Shown here one piece after another: positions 26,923 to 35,679 of a stretch of DNA of 64,000 nucleotides; within the stretch, counting starts at the first letter, position 1, and each line of letters begins with the position of its first letter. A model generated the notes under the pieces. It worked only from the letters and a program-made list of their open reading frames with translations, was not told where the DNA came from and searched no databases. Location of the stretch: contig NZ_BIFQ01000001.1 in NCBI RefSeq assembly GCF_003967515.1, forward strand, positions 992,001-1,056,000, in the 5' to 3' direction. The position numbers and the translations under genes are program-made. The stretch is from Dictyobacter aurantiacus (GTDB taxonomy: Bacteria; Chloroflexota; Ktedonobacteria; Ktedonobacterales; Ktedonobacteraceae).

Positions 26923-27579
26923 TTAATTACTTATTGTATTGCTGGAGCTTTTACTTAAAAAAGTGTCCTCTAAAGTTTCTACATAGTCCTGCTTGACTAA
27001 CAGACTGGTTTGCTGTGTCTCCAGGTAAGAAATTTCTATTTCGTCATAAGCTTCCATGGATTGCTTATATCTCTCTCTAGTTTCTATATAAGACATCCAT
27101 GCTTGTTGATATGTTTCATTCAATCTGGTATACACTTCTTTAGCTTTTTGGTAAGCTATTTGTGCCTCACCTCTGGCAATGTCTGAATGTTGTAAGGAAC
27201 TGGGAGCCTCTGTATGACTAATCAGGATTTGGATGTAAGCATCACTTGCCTGTTCGTAGATATTTTTCGCCTCACGATAGACCTGTAAAATATCTCTGTA
27301 GGTGTTTTCTGCCTCCAAGAAAGCCTGTCGGTCTTCAAGAAGAGTATGTTCTAACGCAAGAAAGGTTTCCTCTGCTTTTTCAAGAGAGCTTTGCATTTTC
27401 TGGTAGAATTTGCTAAGGCGTGGCGTGGCCTGCTTACGAACCTTTTGTGGAGATGGAGACGAAGCTGGCTTGACAAGATTACGAGAAAGCTGGTGTCTGA
27501 AATCTGTTTTAGCTGTAGTTTCGGAACGATTGCTTTGAAATATGTTACGTTGCATATATGGATGTTGTTCTTTTCCCAT
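26923..27579 (-). CDS. Coiled-coil protein rich in Tyr, Gln and Glu
   Basis: From ATG 27579 (AGAGAGG seven bases upstream) the protein is 218 aa; an upstream in-frame start would add 61 residues without an SD. Residues 70-205 form a long helical array with Tyr at regular spacing (AENTYRDILQVYREAKNIYE) in about 14-residue periods, so a rod or spacer-like coiled coil is likely. First gene of a two-gene AT-rich unit. No known family. Confidence 0.55.
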   Translation of the reverse strand: MGKEQHPYMQRNIFQSNRSETTAKTDFRHQLSRNLVKPASSPSPQKVRKQATPRLSKFYQKMQSSLEKAEETFLALEHTLLEDRQAFLEAENTYRDILQVYREAKNIYEQASDAYIQILISHTEAPSSLQHSDIARGEAQIAYQKAKEVYTRLNETYQQAWMSYIETRERYKQSMEAYDEIEISYLETQQTSLLVKQDYVETLEDTFLSKSSSNTISN

Positions 27580-28065
27580 TGAGGAACCTCTCTTTACAAA
27601 AGTATAGAATGAACAATATCTCTCGGCCCGTAGCGTTTCCCACATTCCCTGATTGTCAGATGTTACAGTGTGTTCAGGTGCTTTTCTTCTTAGCATACTT
27701 CCTCCCCTGGTTGCCAACAAGTCCCACACAGGGACAATCCATCCTTTCGTTGTTTTGGTCACATCTCTGAGAAAGCATGGAGAGGCAAGAGAGACGGCGC
27801 AAAAAACTGGCCGTCCCCCGGCAGTTGGCTAAGTGTTCCGAGAAAGCAAGCCTGTTGGCTTGTGTCTGCCTACCACAAAAGAGAGAGGCACGTACCAGAC
27901 AAGAGCGTAAACGGTGGAATCCTGAGCATATGGGTAGACAACGTAAACGGGCTCCCGATATACTTAGTATATCGTGCTTTTATAAGCTCTGCTGTATGTT
28001 TGCATCTCTCTTTTTCTGACGAGCATCTCTGAGCTTTTTTGCAATAATTCATTGGTTTCTTGCTA
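27580..28065. other. Intergenic region upstream of an insertion sequence
   Basis: No supported gene. The part nearest the coiled-coil gene could encode an in-frame N-terminal extension, but this has no start signal. The right part ends at the terminal repeat of the insertion sequence at 28066. Confidence 0.45.
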
Positions 28066-28182
28066 AGGCATGGTTCAAAATAAGCTTGAACCACTGTGAC
28101 ATTTGACGAAATTGTTGACAAAAATAATCCCTGAAAGATACGGTGAAATAGTCAAAACAATCACCATCTTCAGGGAGGAAAC

Positions 28183-28698
28183 ATGATCCATTGTAGCACA
28201 GTTGAGGAACGCGTACGTATAATCAGCCAGATGTTGGCCACGCCCACCCATGGGCTGATTAGCCAATTGAGCCGTTCGCACCACGTCTCTCGTCAGACAT
28301 TGTACCGATGGGTCAGCAAGGGGAAGCAGGCCTTGGAAGAGGCGTTGAGAACCCCTCTGGTGCCACATCAGCCCCAGGATGCGCAGGCGTTGTTGGTCCT
28401 GACCCTCTTGCTGGAAACCCATGCGAGTTATCGGGAGGTTCAAACCTGTCTGCGAGACCTGCATGGGATGGATCTGAGTTTGGGGAAGATCGCTGGGATT
28501 GTCAAAGAAGCCGGAGTGCGTGCCCAAGGCTGGTTGAAGCAGCAACAGGCCCCAACGGCTCGCACGCTGACCTTGGATGAGCAATACAGCAGTCAATGGG
28601 GCAAAGCCTACCTCAATGTCGTTGATGCCCACAGTGGACAGGTGTGGGCGACGGTTCCTCCAGTGCCGGTAGATGGAGAAAGTTGGATGCTGCTGTTG
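28183..28698 (+). pseudogene. DDE transposase, N-terminal part
   Basis: The first 172 codons encode a helix-turn-helix (LISQLSRSHHVSRQTLYRWV, residues 26-45) and the first catalytic strand (TLTLDEQYSSQWGKAYLNVV). The frame is interrupted exactly at the left target duplicate TGCTGTTG (28691-28698). Joined to 31091 the frame reads SWMLLL-WDLQEQG without loss. Beyond 28698 the frame runs on into the inserted element for 48 codons, which are not part of the gene. Confidence 0.85.
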
Positions 28699-29787
28699 GG
28701 GTGCAACAAGGTTTTTTGCGTGAGGCTGAGCCGAGAAGAAAGCGCTGTTTCATCGCTTGTCCCTGACGGTACACCAGGAGCGACAAGCGATGAAACATGG
28801 GAAACCCTGGAGATCGCTTGTGCTCCTGTGATAAGGGGCATGTGAGCAGGAGTGGGAGAGCGTTGCGCCCCTGTTGTTCCACGCAAACCTGTGTTCCCCG
28901 TGTGTTCCCAAGCTTACCAACGTACTCCTGGGATGCCTTTGTCACCAAAGCGTGCCATATTCTCCCGGGTGGTTGCCTTTCCCGCCTCCCGTGCGCTCTG
29001 TGTACGTCGATAAGCCAGGTATGATGAACAAAGATTCGTGATCCGGCTATAGTGGCTTGTATAGCCATCAGCGTAGTATAGCCCTCCATATGTGTTCACT
29101 TGATAGAGTGGTCGGATCTGTCGATGCAATGCTGTCATTTCCTCTTTCGACAAGCCGCCAGCAGCACGAATCCTGCGTGCCATAGTTTCATCCCAGTAGT
29201 CCTTGGTCGCCAGGCCCGCTCGTAATTGCTCAGGGGAATAGCCATGATGGGACGTCTCCTGGGGGCGGGTGTCTGCAGGGCCTGTCCGCGTGTCTGTCAG
29301 GTCTATCGGAGGCTGAGTGCGCTCAGAGGCGCGAGAGGCGTCGGAGGGCTGCTGTGCGTTGAATGGCTGCTGATCCCTGCCGGAGGGAGCATGGTCAAGG
29401 TAGGGCCGGAGGTCGGGAGGCGTCGACCCATCAGCGTAAAGTTCACGTAAGACGTCGGAGCGCTTCTGTGACGTGAGCAGGAGATCTCGTTTGATCTGTT
29501 TGGGCATATCGTGGGGAAATTGCCCCTCAGGATAGCGCGTATAGTACTGTGAGGAGGTACCAAAGCTGCGATTAACATCATAGACGATTTGATCTGCTTT
29601 CATGGAATATTGTTCCTCCCTATCTTCGGTAGCGAACTCGGCAGGGGTGTGTGATCGTGATCGTGGACGATCCATCGTGCTCCATCCTTTTTAGTGAGAA
29701 AGATAGAGCCGCAGGCAGGCACAAGCAAGAGGGAAAGAGGCCCAATCTCCTGGAGAGGGCCTTCCCGCAAAAAAGCCTGCTGCACCC
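28699..29787. mobile_element. Cassette half A
   Basis: The left end is at 28699 (GGGTGC) and the right end at 29787 (GCACCC). The subterminal 15-bp inverted repeat GTTTCATCGCTTGTC (28747-28761, with its partner ending 28795) lies near the left end. The half encodes one minus-strand protein. Its right flank does not match the left flank, so it did not insert here alone. Confidence 0.65.
28914..29603 (-). CDS. Passenger protein of cassette half A
   Basis: From ATG 29603 (AGGGAGGAA nine bases upstream) the protein is 229 aa. The N-terminal 60 residues (SFGTSSQYYTRYPEGQFPHD) look folded and aromatic. A Pro/Gln/Asp/Thr-rich disordered middle follows, then a Tyr-rich C-terminal block (NTYGGLYYADGYTSHYSR). 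No known family, no transposase motif. Together with the other passengers here it belongs to a class of hydrophilic, partly disordered proteins carried on IS-like ends. Confidence 0.55.
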   Translation of the reverse strand: MKADQIVYDVNRSFGTSSQYYTRYPEGQFPHDMPKQIKRDLLLTSQKRSDVLRELYADGSTPPDLRPYLDHAPSGRDQQPFNAQQPSDASRASERTQPPIDLTDTRTGPADTRPQETSHHGYSPEQLRAGLATKDYWDETMARRIRAAGGLSKEEMTALHRQIRPLYQVNTYGGLYYADGYTSHYSRITNLCSSYLAYRRTQSAREAGKATTRENMARFGDKGIPGVRW

Positions 29788-29926
29788 GTTGGCCACTCAA
29801 ATCTGTTACGATAAAAAAAACAATCGTAACGGATCGCGGCAGCTGGCCGGGGGGTGCGGCAAGTTTTTTTGCACCGATCCCTTTGGGCCTCTTTCCCTCT
29901 TGCTTGTGCCTGCCTGCGGCTCTATC
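29702..29926. repeat. 42-bp inverted subterminal repeats facing each other
   Basis: The arms at 29702-29743 and 29885-29926 are exact reverse complements and lie just outside the coding parts of halves A and B. Between them are the two inner GGGTGC ends and a small hairpin (GTTACGAT/ATCGTAAC, 29805-29830). The identity shows both halves share the same conserved terminal region. Confidence 0.85.
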
Positions 29927-30013
29927 CTGTTTGCGAAACAGGACGGATGACCATGGCTTATCTTGCACACCCACAATGCACGTCATGGCACACCCACAAG
30001 ACAGGAGAACCGG

Positions 30014-30955
30014 ATGCCATTCGAAAAAACGCCCTCTCATCGCGAACACTCAGCAACGATCGATCCCCAAGACCTTCATCGGCCAACGGGTGATGGTGGG
30101 TTTGGTTGGTATATGCCGACAGCTAACACAACAGCTAGGACAGATATCATCAGGACAACAACTGGGGAGCGATCGTTGCTGCAACAGCAGCAGGAAAGTC
30201 CTCATGTTCCGCATGATATCTATCGACGTTACCAGGAACAGCAGGAAAGGGAAATGCAGCCCTTCGACACACACGGCGCCCCTGAGCAGCCCATTCTCTC
30301 TGAACTACTGGCTGAGCAGGCCATCCAGGGCAACCCGGAGGCTCTCAGGAGCCTCTTCGCCCGTGAGTCGCCCTCCGGTGTGGAAACTGCCGCTCAGGAC
30401 CCTTCCCGCCGACGCTTAACAAGCCCGGGGGGGAGCAGCTATGAACTGGCTACATATCCTAACCAGGCCGCTTTTGTGGAAGGCCCCGGCACGTATCAGC
30501 ACTATAAAACGGAAAACCAGACCCTACGACCTGAGACGGAGCAATTAAAGAGTAAAGCGCAAGTGTCTGATCTTCTCACTGGAAAATACAAACAAGGCAA
30601 AGGTTGGGTCGCGACAGATGGACGGCCTGTCTATCAACCCGCAGCGGACCGCAATGAGGCGGCCAGGAAAGCCAAGGAGACACCGGGCGTCGAGGGACGC
30701 AGTGCGGCGACCAGGAAAGGCAAGGAGACGCTGGGCCCCGAGGGACGCAGTGCGGCGGCCAGGAAAGCCAAGGAGACGCTGGGCCCCGAGGGACGCAGTG
30801 CGGCGACCAGGAAAGCCAAGGAGACGCTGGGCCCCGAGGGACGCAGTGCGGCGACCAGGAAAGCCAAGGAGACGCTGGGCCCCGAGGGACGCAGTGCGGC
30901 GACCAGGAAAGCCAAGGAGACGAGAAGACGGAGAGCTGCAGCCCAGGAAGATTGA
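30014..30955 (+). CDS. Passenger protein with 16-residue tandem repeats
   Basis: The ATG at 30014 follows AGGAG at six bases, giving 313 aa. The N-terminal 210 residues are polar and partly aromatic. The C-terminus consists of five copies of a 16-residue unit, consensus RKAKETLGPEGRSAAT, and a partial sixth ending in RRRR. The units are rich in Lys, Arg, Ala and Gly, and resemble short basic repeats of nucleic-acid-binding or disordered stress proteins. No enzymatic motif. The repeats are nearly identical at the DNA level. Confidence 0.6.
   Translation: MPFEKTPSHREHSATIDPQDLHRPTGDGGFGWYMPTANTTARTDIIRTTTGERSLLQQQQESPHVPHDIYRRYQEQQEREMQPFDTHGAPEQPILSELLAEQAIQGNPEALRSLFARESPSGVETAAQDPSRRRLTSPGGSSYELATYPNQAAFVEGPGTYQHYKTENQTLRPETEQLKSKAQVSDLLTGKYKQGKGWVATDGRPVYQPAADRNEAARKAKETPGVEGRSAATRKGKETLGPEGRSAAARKAKETLGPEGRSAATRKAKETLGPEGRSAATRKAKETLGPEGRSAATRKAKETRRRRAAAQED
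30665..30928 (+). repeat. 48-bp tandem repeats, about 5.5 copies
   Basis: Copies start at 30665, 30713, 30761, 30809 and 30857, with a partial copy to 30928. Copies 3-5 are essentially identical and copy 1 is the most diverged. All lie inside the passenger gene and keep frame. Confidence 0.9.
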
Positions 30956-31090
30956 TCGTTGGTGAGCGAGTGGCAACACGTATCGTGCTATGGGGGATCG
31001 ATGCGACAGCACCTTCCCCTGCCCCCCTTTCATCCTTCATCGGTCCCGGCTTCAGCTCGGCGCAAAAAAGCTTGCCGCACCCTGCTGTTG

Positions 31091-32029
31091 TGGGATCTGC
31101 AAGAGCAAGGTCTTGAGGTCAAAGGGACAGTGAGTGATGGCGGTCGGGCCATTGCCGAAACCGTGAAGCAGGTGTATGGGCCCGCTCATCACCAACGCGA
31201 TATCTGGCATCTCTTGCATCTGGCCTCTCAAGTGCAAGCACGGCTCGATCGAGCCGTCATCATGGAACACGCTCGTTTGCCTGCTATTGAGCGCAACGCT
31301 ACGCGTACTGCCGCAGGCAAACGGGCCAAAGGCAGGCCATCGGGAGTGACCCTGCAAGAGCAGCAAGCTCGCATTTCCCAGATGCAGTATGTCGCCCAAA
31401 GTGTTGCCTATCTCTGTGAGTACTTGCACCAGATGGTGGAGGTCGTCGTCCTGCACAGAGGTCGTCTGCTCAGCTACCAGGAGCGCCAAGGCGAGATCGA
31501 AGTGGTGATGGATCTGCTCAATGAGATAGCTTCCCTGGCTACGCCAGCCCTGCAAGGACAGATCCAGATGCTTTCCACGCAACTGCGTTTGGCCTTGCCG
31601 CAAACGGTGATGTTTGCCCGGGAACTTGAAGCCAAGCACCTGCACGCGCTCCAGAGCTTGGGATGCGAGGCGGTTGCCCTGTTGGCATGGGCATGGAGAC
31701 GACGGGCGGGACTTGGCCTCACCAGCACCCAGCTGCTTGAGGGGATCCCCTCGCAGTGGCGAGAGGAGGCCAATCTGCTGCTGGCAGCCTGGGATCAAGC
31801 GGTCCGCGCAAGCAGCGTTGTCGAAAACTGGCACAGTATTGTCCGGCCTCATTTGGCTGTGCATCGAACGCTTTCGGCTGGCTTTCTGGCATTGCTCGCC
31901 GTTGGGCACAATCATCGGATTGCTCCTCGTGGTCTTCATGAGGATCTTTCCCCTTTACAGCGGACAGGAACTGCCCTGTCCCATCACACTTGGCTCGCAG
32001 CTCTGGGCTATTCTGCTCTCGCTGCTTGA
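31091..32029 (+). pseudogene. DDE transposase, C-terminal part
   Basis: This part resumes in frame right after the right target duplicate (WDLQEQGLEVKGTVSDGGRA). The second catalytic Asp is in VSDGGRAI, and the helical domain follows (HQRDIWHLLHLASQVQARLD). The Glu is likely in SSVVENWHSIVRPHLAVH. With the first 172 codons it makes an uninterrupted protein of about 484 aa, so the only damage is the insertion. Confidence 0.85.
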
Positions 32030-32083
32030 CTGTTCAAATATGTCACATGGTTTTGAACCATGCCTAAAGGATGAAAAAACGTC

Positions 32084-32677
32084 ATGGACATTCCGAGTCT
32101 TACTCACATTATCAGTCTTATTGTCGCCCCTGTCGTCATGATTTCGTGCTGCATTCTCTTGCTCAATGGCCAGCTTCAGCGATATGATAGCATCAGTATC
32201 CGGATGCGATCAATGACCCAGGAACGTTTTGAGCTCTTGCGTTCAACAAACATGTCCCTCGATGAAACGATCGGTACAATGGATGATTTCTGCAAAAGAC
32301 GCCTCAATGAAATTGAGGCTCAACTCCCGCACCTGCTAAAGCGGCACAAACTGCTTCACGATGCTGCTCTGCTCATTGGTATGGCCATCCTCATTTTCGT
32401 CATCAGTATGTTTGTGCTGGCAATTGCGGCCATACAAAATTCTGACCAGCTGGCATTTCTCTCCTTTGTGACGTTCCTGGGAGGAGTTACAGTCGTCTGG
32501 CTCGGTGGCATGGTCATCTTGTACGAACTGAATAAATCCCATCTCTCCGTACGCTACGAGGTGATGCATTCACTCAGCCTGGATAAGAGCATGCCAGTGA
32601 TAACACTTTCCCTTCCGCGAATCGCGGTTCCCCGGGAAAAATCCGGGAAAGGGTTGGCAGAGTTTCACGCTCGTTGA
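32084..32677 (+). CDS. Membrane protein, DUF2721-like
   Basis: The 197-aa protein has a hydrophobic N-terminal helix (SLIVAPVVMISCCILLLNGQ). A charged amphipathic segment with SIRMRSMTQERFELLRS follows, then two membrane helices at about 95-115 and 122-148. The order, in particular the APV-x-IS motif and the RxRxL region, fits DUF2721, a family of small membrane proteins of unknown role. It begins just outside the insertion sequence end at 32065, so its promoter region may have been altered. Confidence 0.6.
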   Translation: MDIPSLTHIISLIVAPVVMISCCILLLNGQLQRYDSISIRMRSMTQERFELLRSTNMSLDETIGTMDDFCKRRLNEIEAQLPHLLKRHKLLHDAALLIGMAILIFVISMFVLAIAAIQNSDQLAFLSFVTFLGGVTVVWLGGMVILYELNKSHLSVRYEVMHSLSLDKSMPVITLSLPRIAVPREKSGKGLAEFHAR

Positions 32678-32914
32678 TCCTCTGAGCATCTCCAATACGA
32701 CCAACCATCAGGTTCCTGTTCCCATGCTCATTGGAGATGCGCCTTTCTCTCACTGGCAGGCGCTCTTTCTGTCATCCTCGTGGTAAATACGCTCAATGGT
32801 CGACAGAATCGACCTGAAAAATCGAACTGTGCATTCAAGGGCTGATCAAATCAGAAACCGCTCGGGGAGAACCGCTTCTGGAGCGGGAGAATCAACGCAG
32901 CGAATGAAAGCTGG

Positions 32915-33219
32915 TTTTACCTTTTGAGGACATGCCAGATCGTCACGAGTAACTTTCGAGCCGCAGCAACAATCACCTTTTGTTTGCCAATGCGTGCGGC
33001 CAACCGCTCAAACTGACTGGGCTTGCCAGTGGAGGTGATGTTCGACCGCTACCCAGGCTGCCTCGACCATGACGCAGATCACTGCGCCCTCCTTAGTGAT
33101 CCGCCCCCGGATTGGTTTCCACCAACTGGTGAACGCTGGTTCCTAATCCGGCATAGCCTACGAGATGCTTCGCCGAGGGAAAGCGGGTAATCTCCCCAAT
33201 GGCGGCCAGCAGACACAAG
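32915..33219 (-). pseudogene. IS110-family transposase C-terminal remnant
   Basis: Reading on the minus strand, ALCLLAAIGEITRFPSAKHL is followed by VGYAGLGTSVHQLVETN, and in another frame by GRITKEGAVICVMVEAAWVA. These match the Transposase_20 domain of IS110-type DEDD enzymes. At least two frameshifts separate ETN, GRITK and QFERLAARIGKQK. The rest of the gene is absent. The right edge of the remnant abuts the conserved part of the next gene. Confidence 0.85.
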
Positions 33220-33554
33220 GCGGAGACGATCTTGATCGTAACGAGCGGGCCTTTGGGGCTGACAGTGATATGGTGCAGGCGTTGGATGCGGCGGTAGACG
33301 ACTGTATTATGGAGCGTAGCGGCCTGGATGGTCTGAGCACAGACGCCCGCTTATGGCTGGAACATCCAACTATGAACGGGCCATTCTCGGAGTACTGGCA
33401 ATCGGGCAGGTTTCCAGCTGATCAGGTGTTGAACGGTATGACCCATATCAGCAATATCACCATCACTGATGGAGAAGACGGCGCGATCGACATCGAGTTC
33501 GATTATGAGTCTGATGTCGATGGATATGAAGTGAGCGGACACGTGAGCGCGTGA
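33165..33554 (+). CDS. Truncated copy of an acidic FGADS-domain protein
   Basis: From about 33221 the product (DRNERAFGADSD, then GLDGLSTDARLWLEHPT, FPADQVLNG, IDIEFDYESDVDG) is clearly related to the C-terminal half of the protein at 42847-43437. The first 18 codons read through IS110 debris and are not conserved, so the native N-terminus, which is a coiled coil in the paralogue, is missing. The acidic C-terminal beta motif is intact. The function of this domain is unknown, and translation of this copy is doubtful. Confidence 0.55.
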   Translation: MLRRGKAGNLPNGGQQTQGGDDLDRNERAFGADSDMVQALDAAVDDCIMERSGLDGLSTDARLWLEHPTMNGPFSEYWQSGRFPADQVLNGMTHISNITITDGEDGAIDIEFDYESDVDGYEVSGHVSA

Positions 33555-33732
33555 GAGAGCCCATCACGGGAAGGAGCCGGTCATTTTTGGAGCAGCGCAA
33601 CCTCGGCGGGGGCTTGTGGCCCATCAGCTGGGCTCTTGCCTCCGGCTCGTCTGGTTCTGACCCTGGTTTCCTCTTGTGTGGGGGCTCGAACCAGTCTATA
33701 CTAGGCACCAAAAGGCAACAAAAGGAGTCGTT

Positions 33733-34491
33733 ATGGAACATCACTTCAAAGCGCATGAGACCGATCGCTTGCACAATGGGAATAGGCCTGAGGAGGCCTA
33801 CGATCCTTTTCAGGAGGCCCGCGACCGCAGGCAGAACAGGCAGAACCCAACCATCGAGCAGAACGCTTCCAGGATCCAAGAACGTCAAGAACGTAGGAAG
33901 ATTCACCCATTGCCATCCTCCCATCACACTGACGCACCACCGCCCGACGGCACAAGGGAGTCCAATACCATGACCCAAGAGGCAAGGGGGTCAGAAAATC
34001 CGCGAGTTCAATTTGGTCTGAATCCAAATACAACTAGGCCAGGCCAGGGAGGCGTGCGCAGACCAGATCTAGGGAGGGATCAACGACGAGAAGAAACTCA
34101 GTTCAAGCACTATGCACGGGAGCGAAAAGCTATTAGGCAGGAAGAAGCTGAGAGACGACGAGAAGAAACTCAGTTCAAGCACTATGCACGGGAGCGAAAA
34201 GCTATTAGACAGGAAGAAGCTGAGCGACGACGAATAGAAGCTCAGTTCAATCGCTATACAGGGGTGGAAAAAGCTAATGCACGGGCGGAAAAAGCTGAGC
34301 GACGACGAATAGAAGCTCAGTTCAATCGCTATACAGGGGTGGAAAAAGCTAATGCACGGGCGGAAAAAGCTAATGCAGATCACGATCAGCCGCGGCCACT
34401 TGAAGCGCCAGTGCCGTTTCGACTACAACCACAGGTGGTACCGCAACGTTTGAGCCTCTTTGAAAGTAAGAGTGACGAGGTTGACAAATGA
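33733..34491 (+). CDS. Hydrophilic protein with four 24-residue tandem repeats
   Basis: AAAGGAG five bases before ATG 33733 sets the start (252 aa). The first 115 residues are Arg/Gln/Asn-rich and probably disordered. Four 24-residue units follow: two of REETQFKHYARERKAIRQEE type and two of RIEAQFNRYTGVEKANARAE type, strongly helical and basic. Each pair is almost identical at the DNA level (72-bp units). No known family. It resembles the other repeat-bearing passenger proteins in this region, but I see no flanking GGGTGC ends. Confidence 0.6.
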   Translation: MEHHFKAHETDRLHNGNRPEEAYDPFQEARDRRQNRQNPTIEQNASRIQERQERRKIHPLPSSHHTDAPPPDGTRESNTMTQEARGSENPRVQFGLNPNTTRPGQGGVRRPDLGRDQRREETQFKHYARERKAIRQEEAERRREETQFKHYARERKAIRQEEAERRRIEAQFNRYTGVEKANARAEKAERRRIEAQFNRYTGVEKANARAEKANADHDQPRPLEAPVPFRLQPQVVPQRLSLFESKSDEVDK

Positions 34492-34660
34492 CTTTTTTCT
34501 TCCTGTGCCGCAAAGTGGATAAAGCAGCATCTTACCTCCGGCCGAAAGGCATGAGGGGGACAGGAGTATGATGTGAGGAAGGCCGGATAGAAAGGGCATC
34601 CATACTATGCCGGTCAGCTCGGCCGCATATGGCAAGGGCTAAATTGCTCAAACCCCAGTT

Positions 34661-35656
34661 GTGCGATCTTGCGTAGGTTCCAGGTCAAGGCCGCAAGGCG
34701 GAAGGATGCTATACGACCTGTTGAGGGGTCCAGTCTGATGGCAGCTGACAGGCTGGAAGCGGCTCTCTCAAGCTACCTGTAATGAACAGGGAACCCAACG
34801 AACGGGGTGCCTACGTACGAAGACACTGGACAATGGAGAGACTTCGGGATCGCCTGTGAGCCGAGAGGCTTATGGCGACGGAGTGATCATAGTACCCAAA
34901 TGCTCAGAGTAATGTCTGAGACAAGGGGAAGGGCCACAGGATTATGGAGATGTCCGCGACTGTGCGGTGGATGCCGCGAACTGTAAGGGGATAAGCAGTC
35001 AAGGCAGACTAAGCTCCAAATCTGGAGAGCCGTGTGCGCGGAAAGGGTGCGCCATGGTACGCACGAAGATAATTGCCACCAAAGGTGGCCGGAGTTCAGG
35101 GAACATGACTCCGAGGCGATCTCACTTACCTAAACTTGAAAAAGAGAGGGGACAAGAGCATATGAGAAAAGCAGGAAGCAACGGAAGACGTGTAAGTTGC
35201 CGTCCTGCAACGCCTGAGCGATATGGCTAGAGCTAGACTGCCCAAATCCGAATCTCCAGCGACGGAACCGCACGCCTTTCGGTAGCACGTCTGAACACCG
35301 ATACCATCATGAAACATGGATTCGACTTTCGTCCATGCCACTCCCTGCATGATGGGCGATGACCAGCGAGGTCATTCAAGGAGATGAGTCGGGAGCCTAC
35401 GTCGTTCTACACGTTTCTTCGTGACGGAACATGGGATTCTCTACCGGGGGCGCCCCCCAAGAGAACGGAGTGTTCATAGTAGTCGTGGGAGTTACGACCC
35501 ACCAGGGAAGACGAGAAGGTCGTCTACAGGGCAAAGGAACACAGGTGATACTGATGAACAGAAGACCATGAGGTATGCGAATGCAAAACGCCACAACGGT
35601 ACTGAACATCATTCGAGAACAAGGAAACGCGGAGTCCCGTTAGGCTCTCCGTCCTT
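34661..35656 (+). ncRNA. Group II intron remnant
   Basis: GTGCGATCTTGCG at 34661 fits the 5' GUGYG start of group II introns. The next 270 bases contain the conserved-looking domain I strings GAACGGGG, GAGCCGAGAGGC and GGCGACGGAGTGATC. A GAGCCGTGTGCGCGGAAAGG segment at about 35020-35045 resembles domain V, but is imperfectly paired. At 35568 ATGAGGTATGCGAAT begins a maturase-like start (MRYANA, then, one frame over, TVLNIIREQG), after which coding stops at 35641. The reverse transcriptase body is absent. It appears to be a frameshifted, truncated copy. Confidence 0.55.
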
Positions 35657-35679
35657 TAGGGGGAACCGATGAGCTTTTC

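Larger units (their letters stand above)
28699..31082. mobile_element. Transposase-less composite cassette with ISKra4-like ends
   Basis: The cassette is bounded by imperfect inverted repeats starting GGGTGC, with TTTTTTGCG at positions 14-22, and by an exact 8-bp direct repeat TGCTGTTG (28691-28698 and 31083-31090). It carries two divergent passenger genes and no transposase. Two further ends of the same type face each other at 29787 and 29852. GGG ends with an 8-9 base duplication are typical of ISKra4-family elements, one of which lies 5.5 kb away. The build matches a mobile insertion cassette mobilised in trans. Confidence 0.85.
29852..31082. mobile_element. Cassette half B
   Basis: The left end is at 29852 (GGGTGCGGCAAG, then T7GC) and the right end at 31082. 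It encodes a single plus-strand passenger protein with tandem repeats and no transposase. Only the right end adjoins the 8-bp target duplicate. Confidence 0.65.
28066..32065 (+). mobile_element. DDE insertion sequence interrupted by a second element
   Basis: AGGCATGGTTCAAAA at 28066-28080 is repeated inverted at 32051-32065, with a partly shared TGTGACAT just inside. Between them lies one transposase gene split at codon 172. Removing the inserted 2384 bases plus one 8-base duplicate gives a native element of about 1.6 kb with one open transposase frame. I could not identify a target duplication for the outer element. The family is not assigned. Confidence 0.8.

Noticed and set aside
30665..30928. 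CRISPR or iteron array
   Set aside because: The 48-bp units have no spacers and encode in-frame protein repeats.
34069..34383. Minus-strand Ser/Phe-rich protein
   Set aside because: Shadow frame created by the 72-bp repeats of the plus-strand gene.
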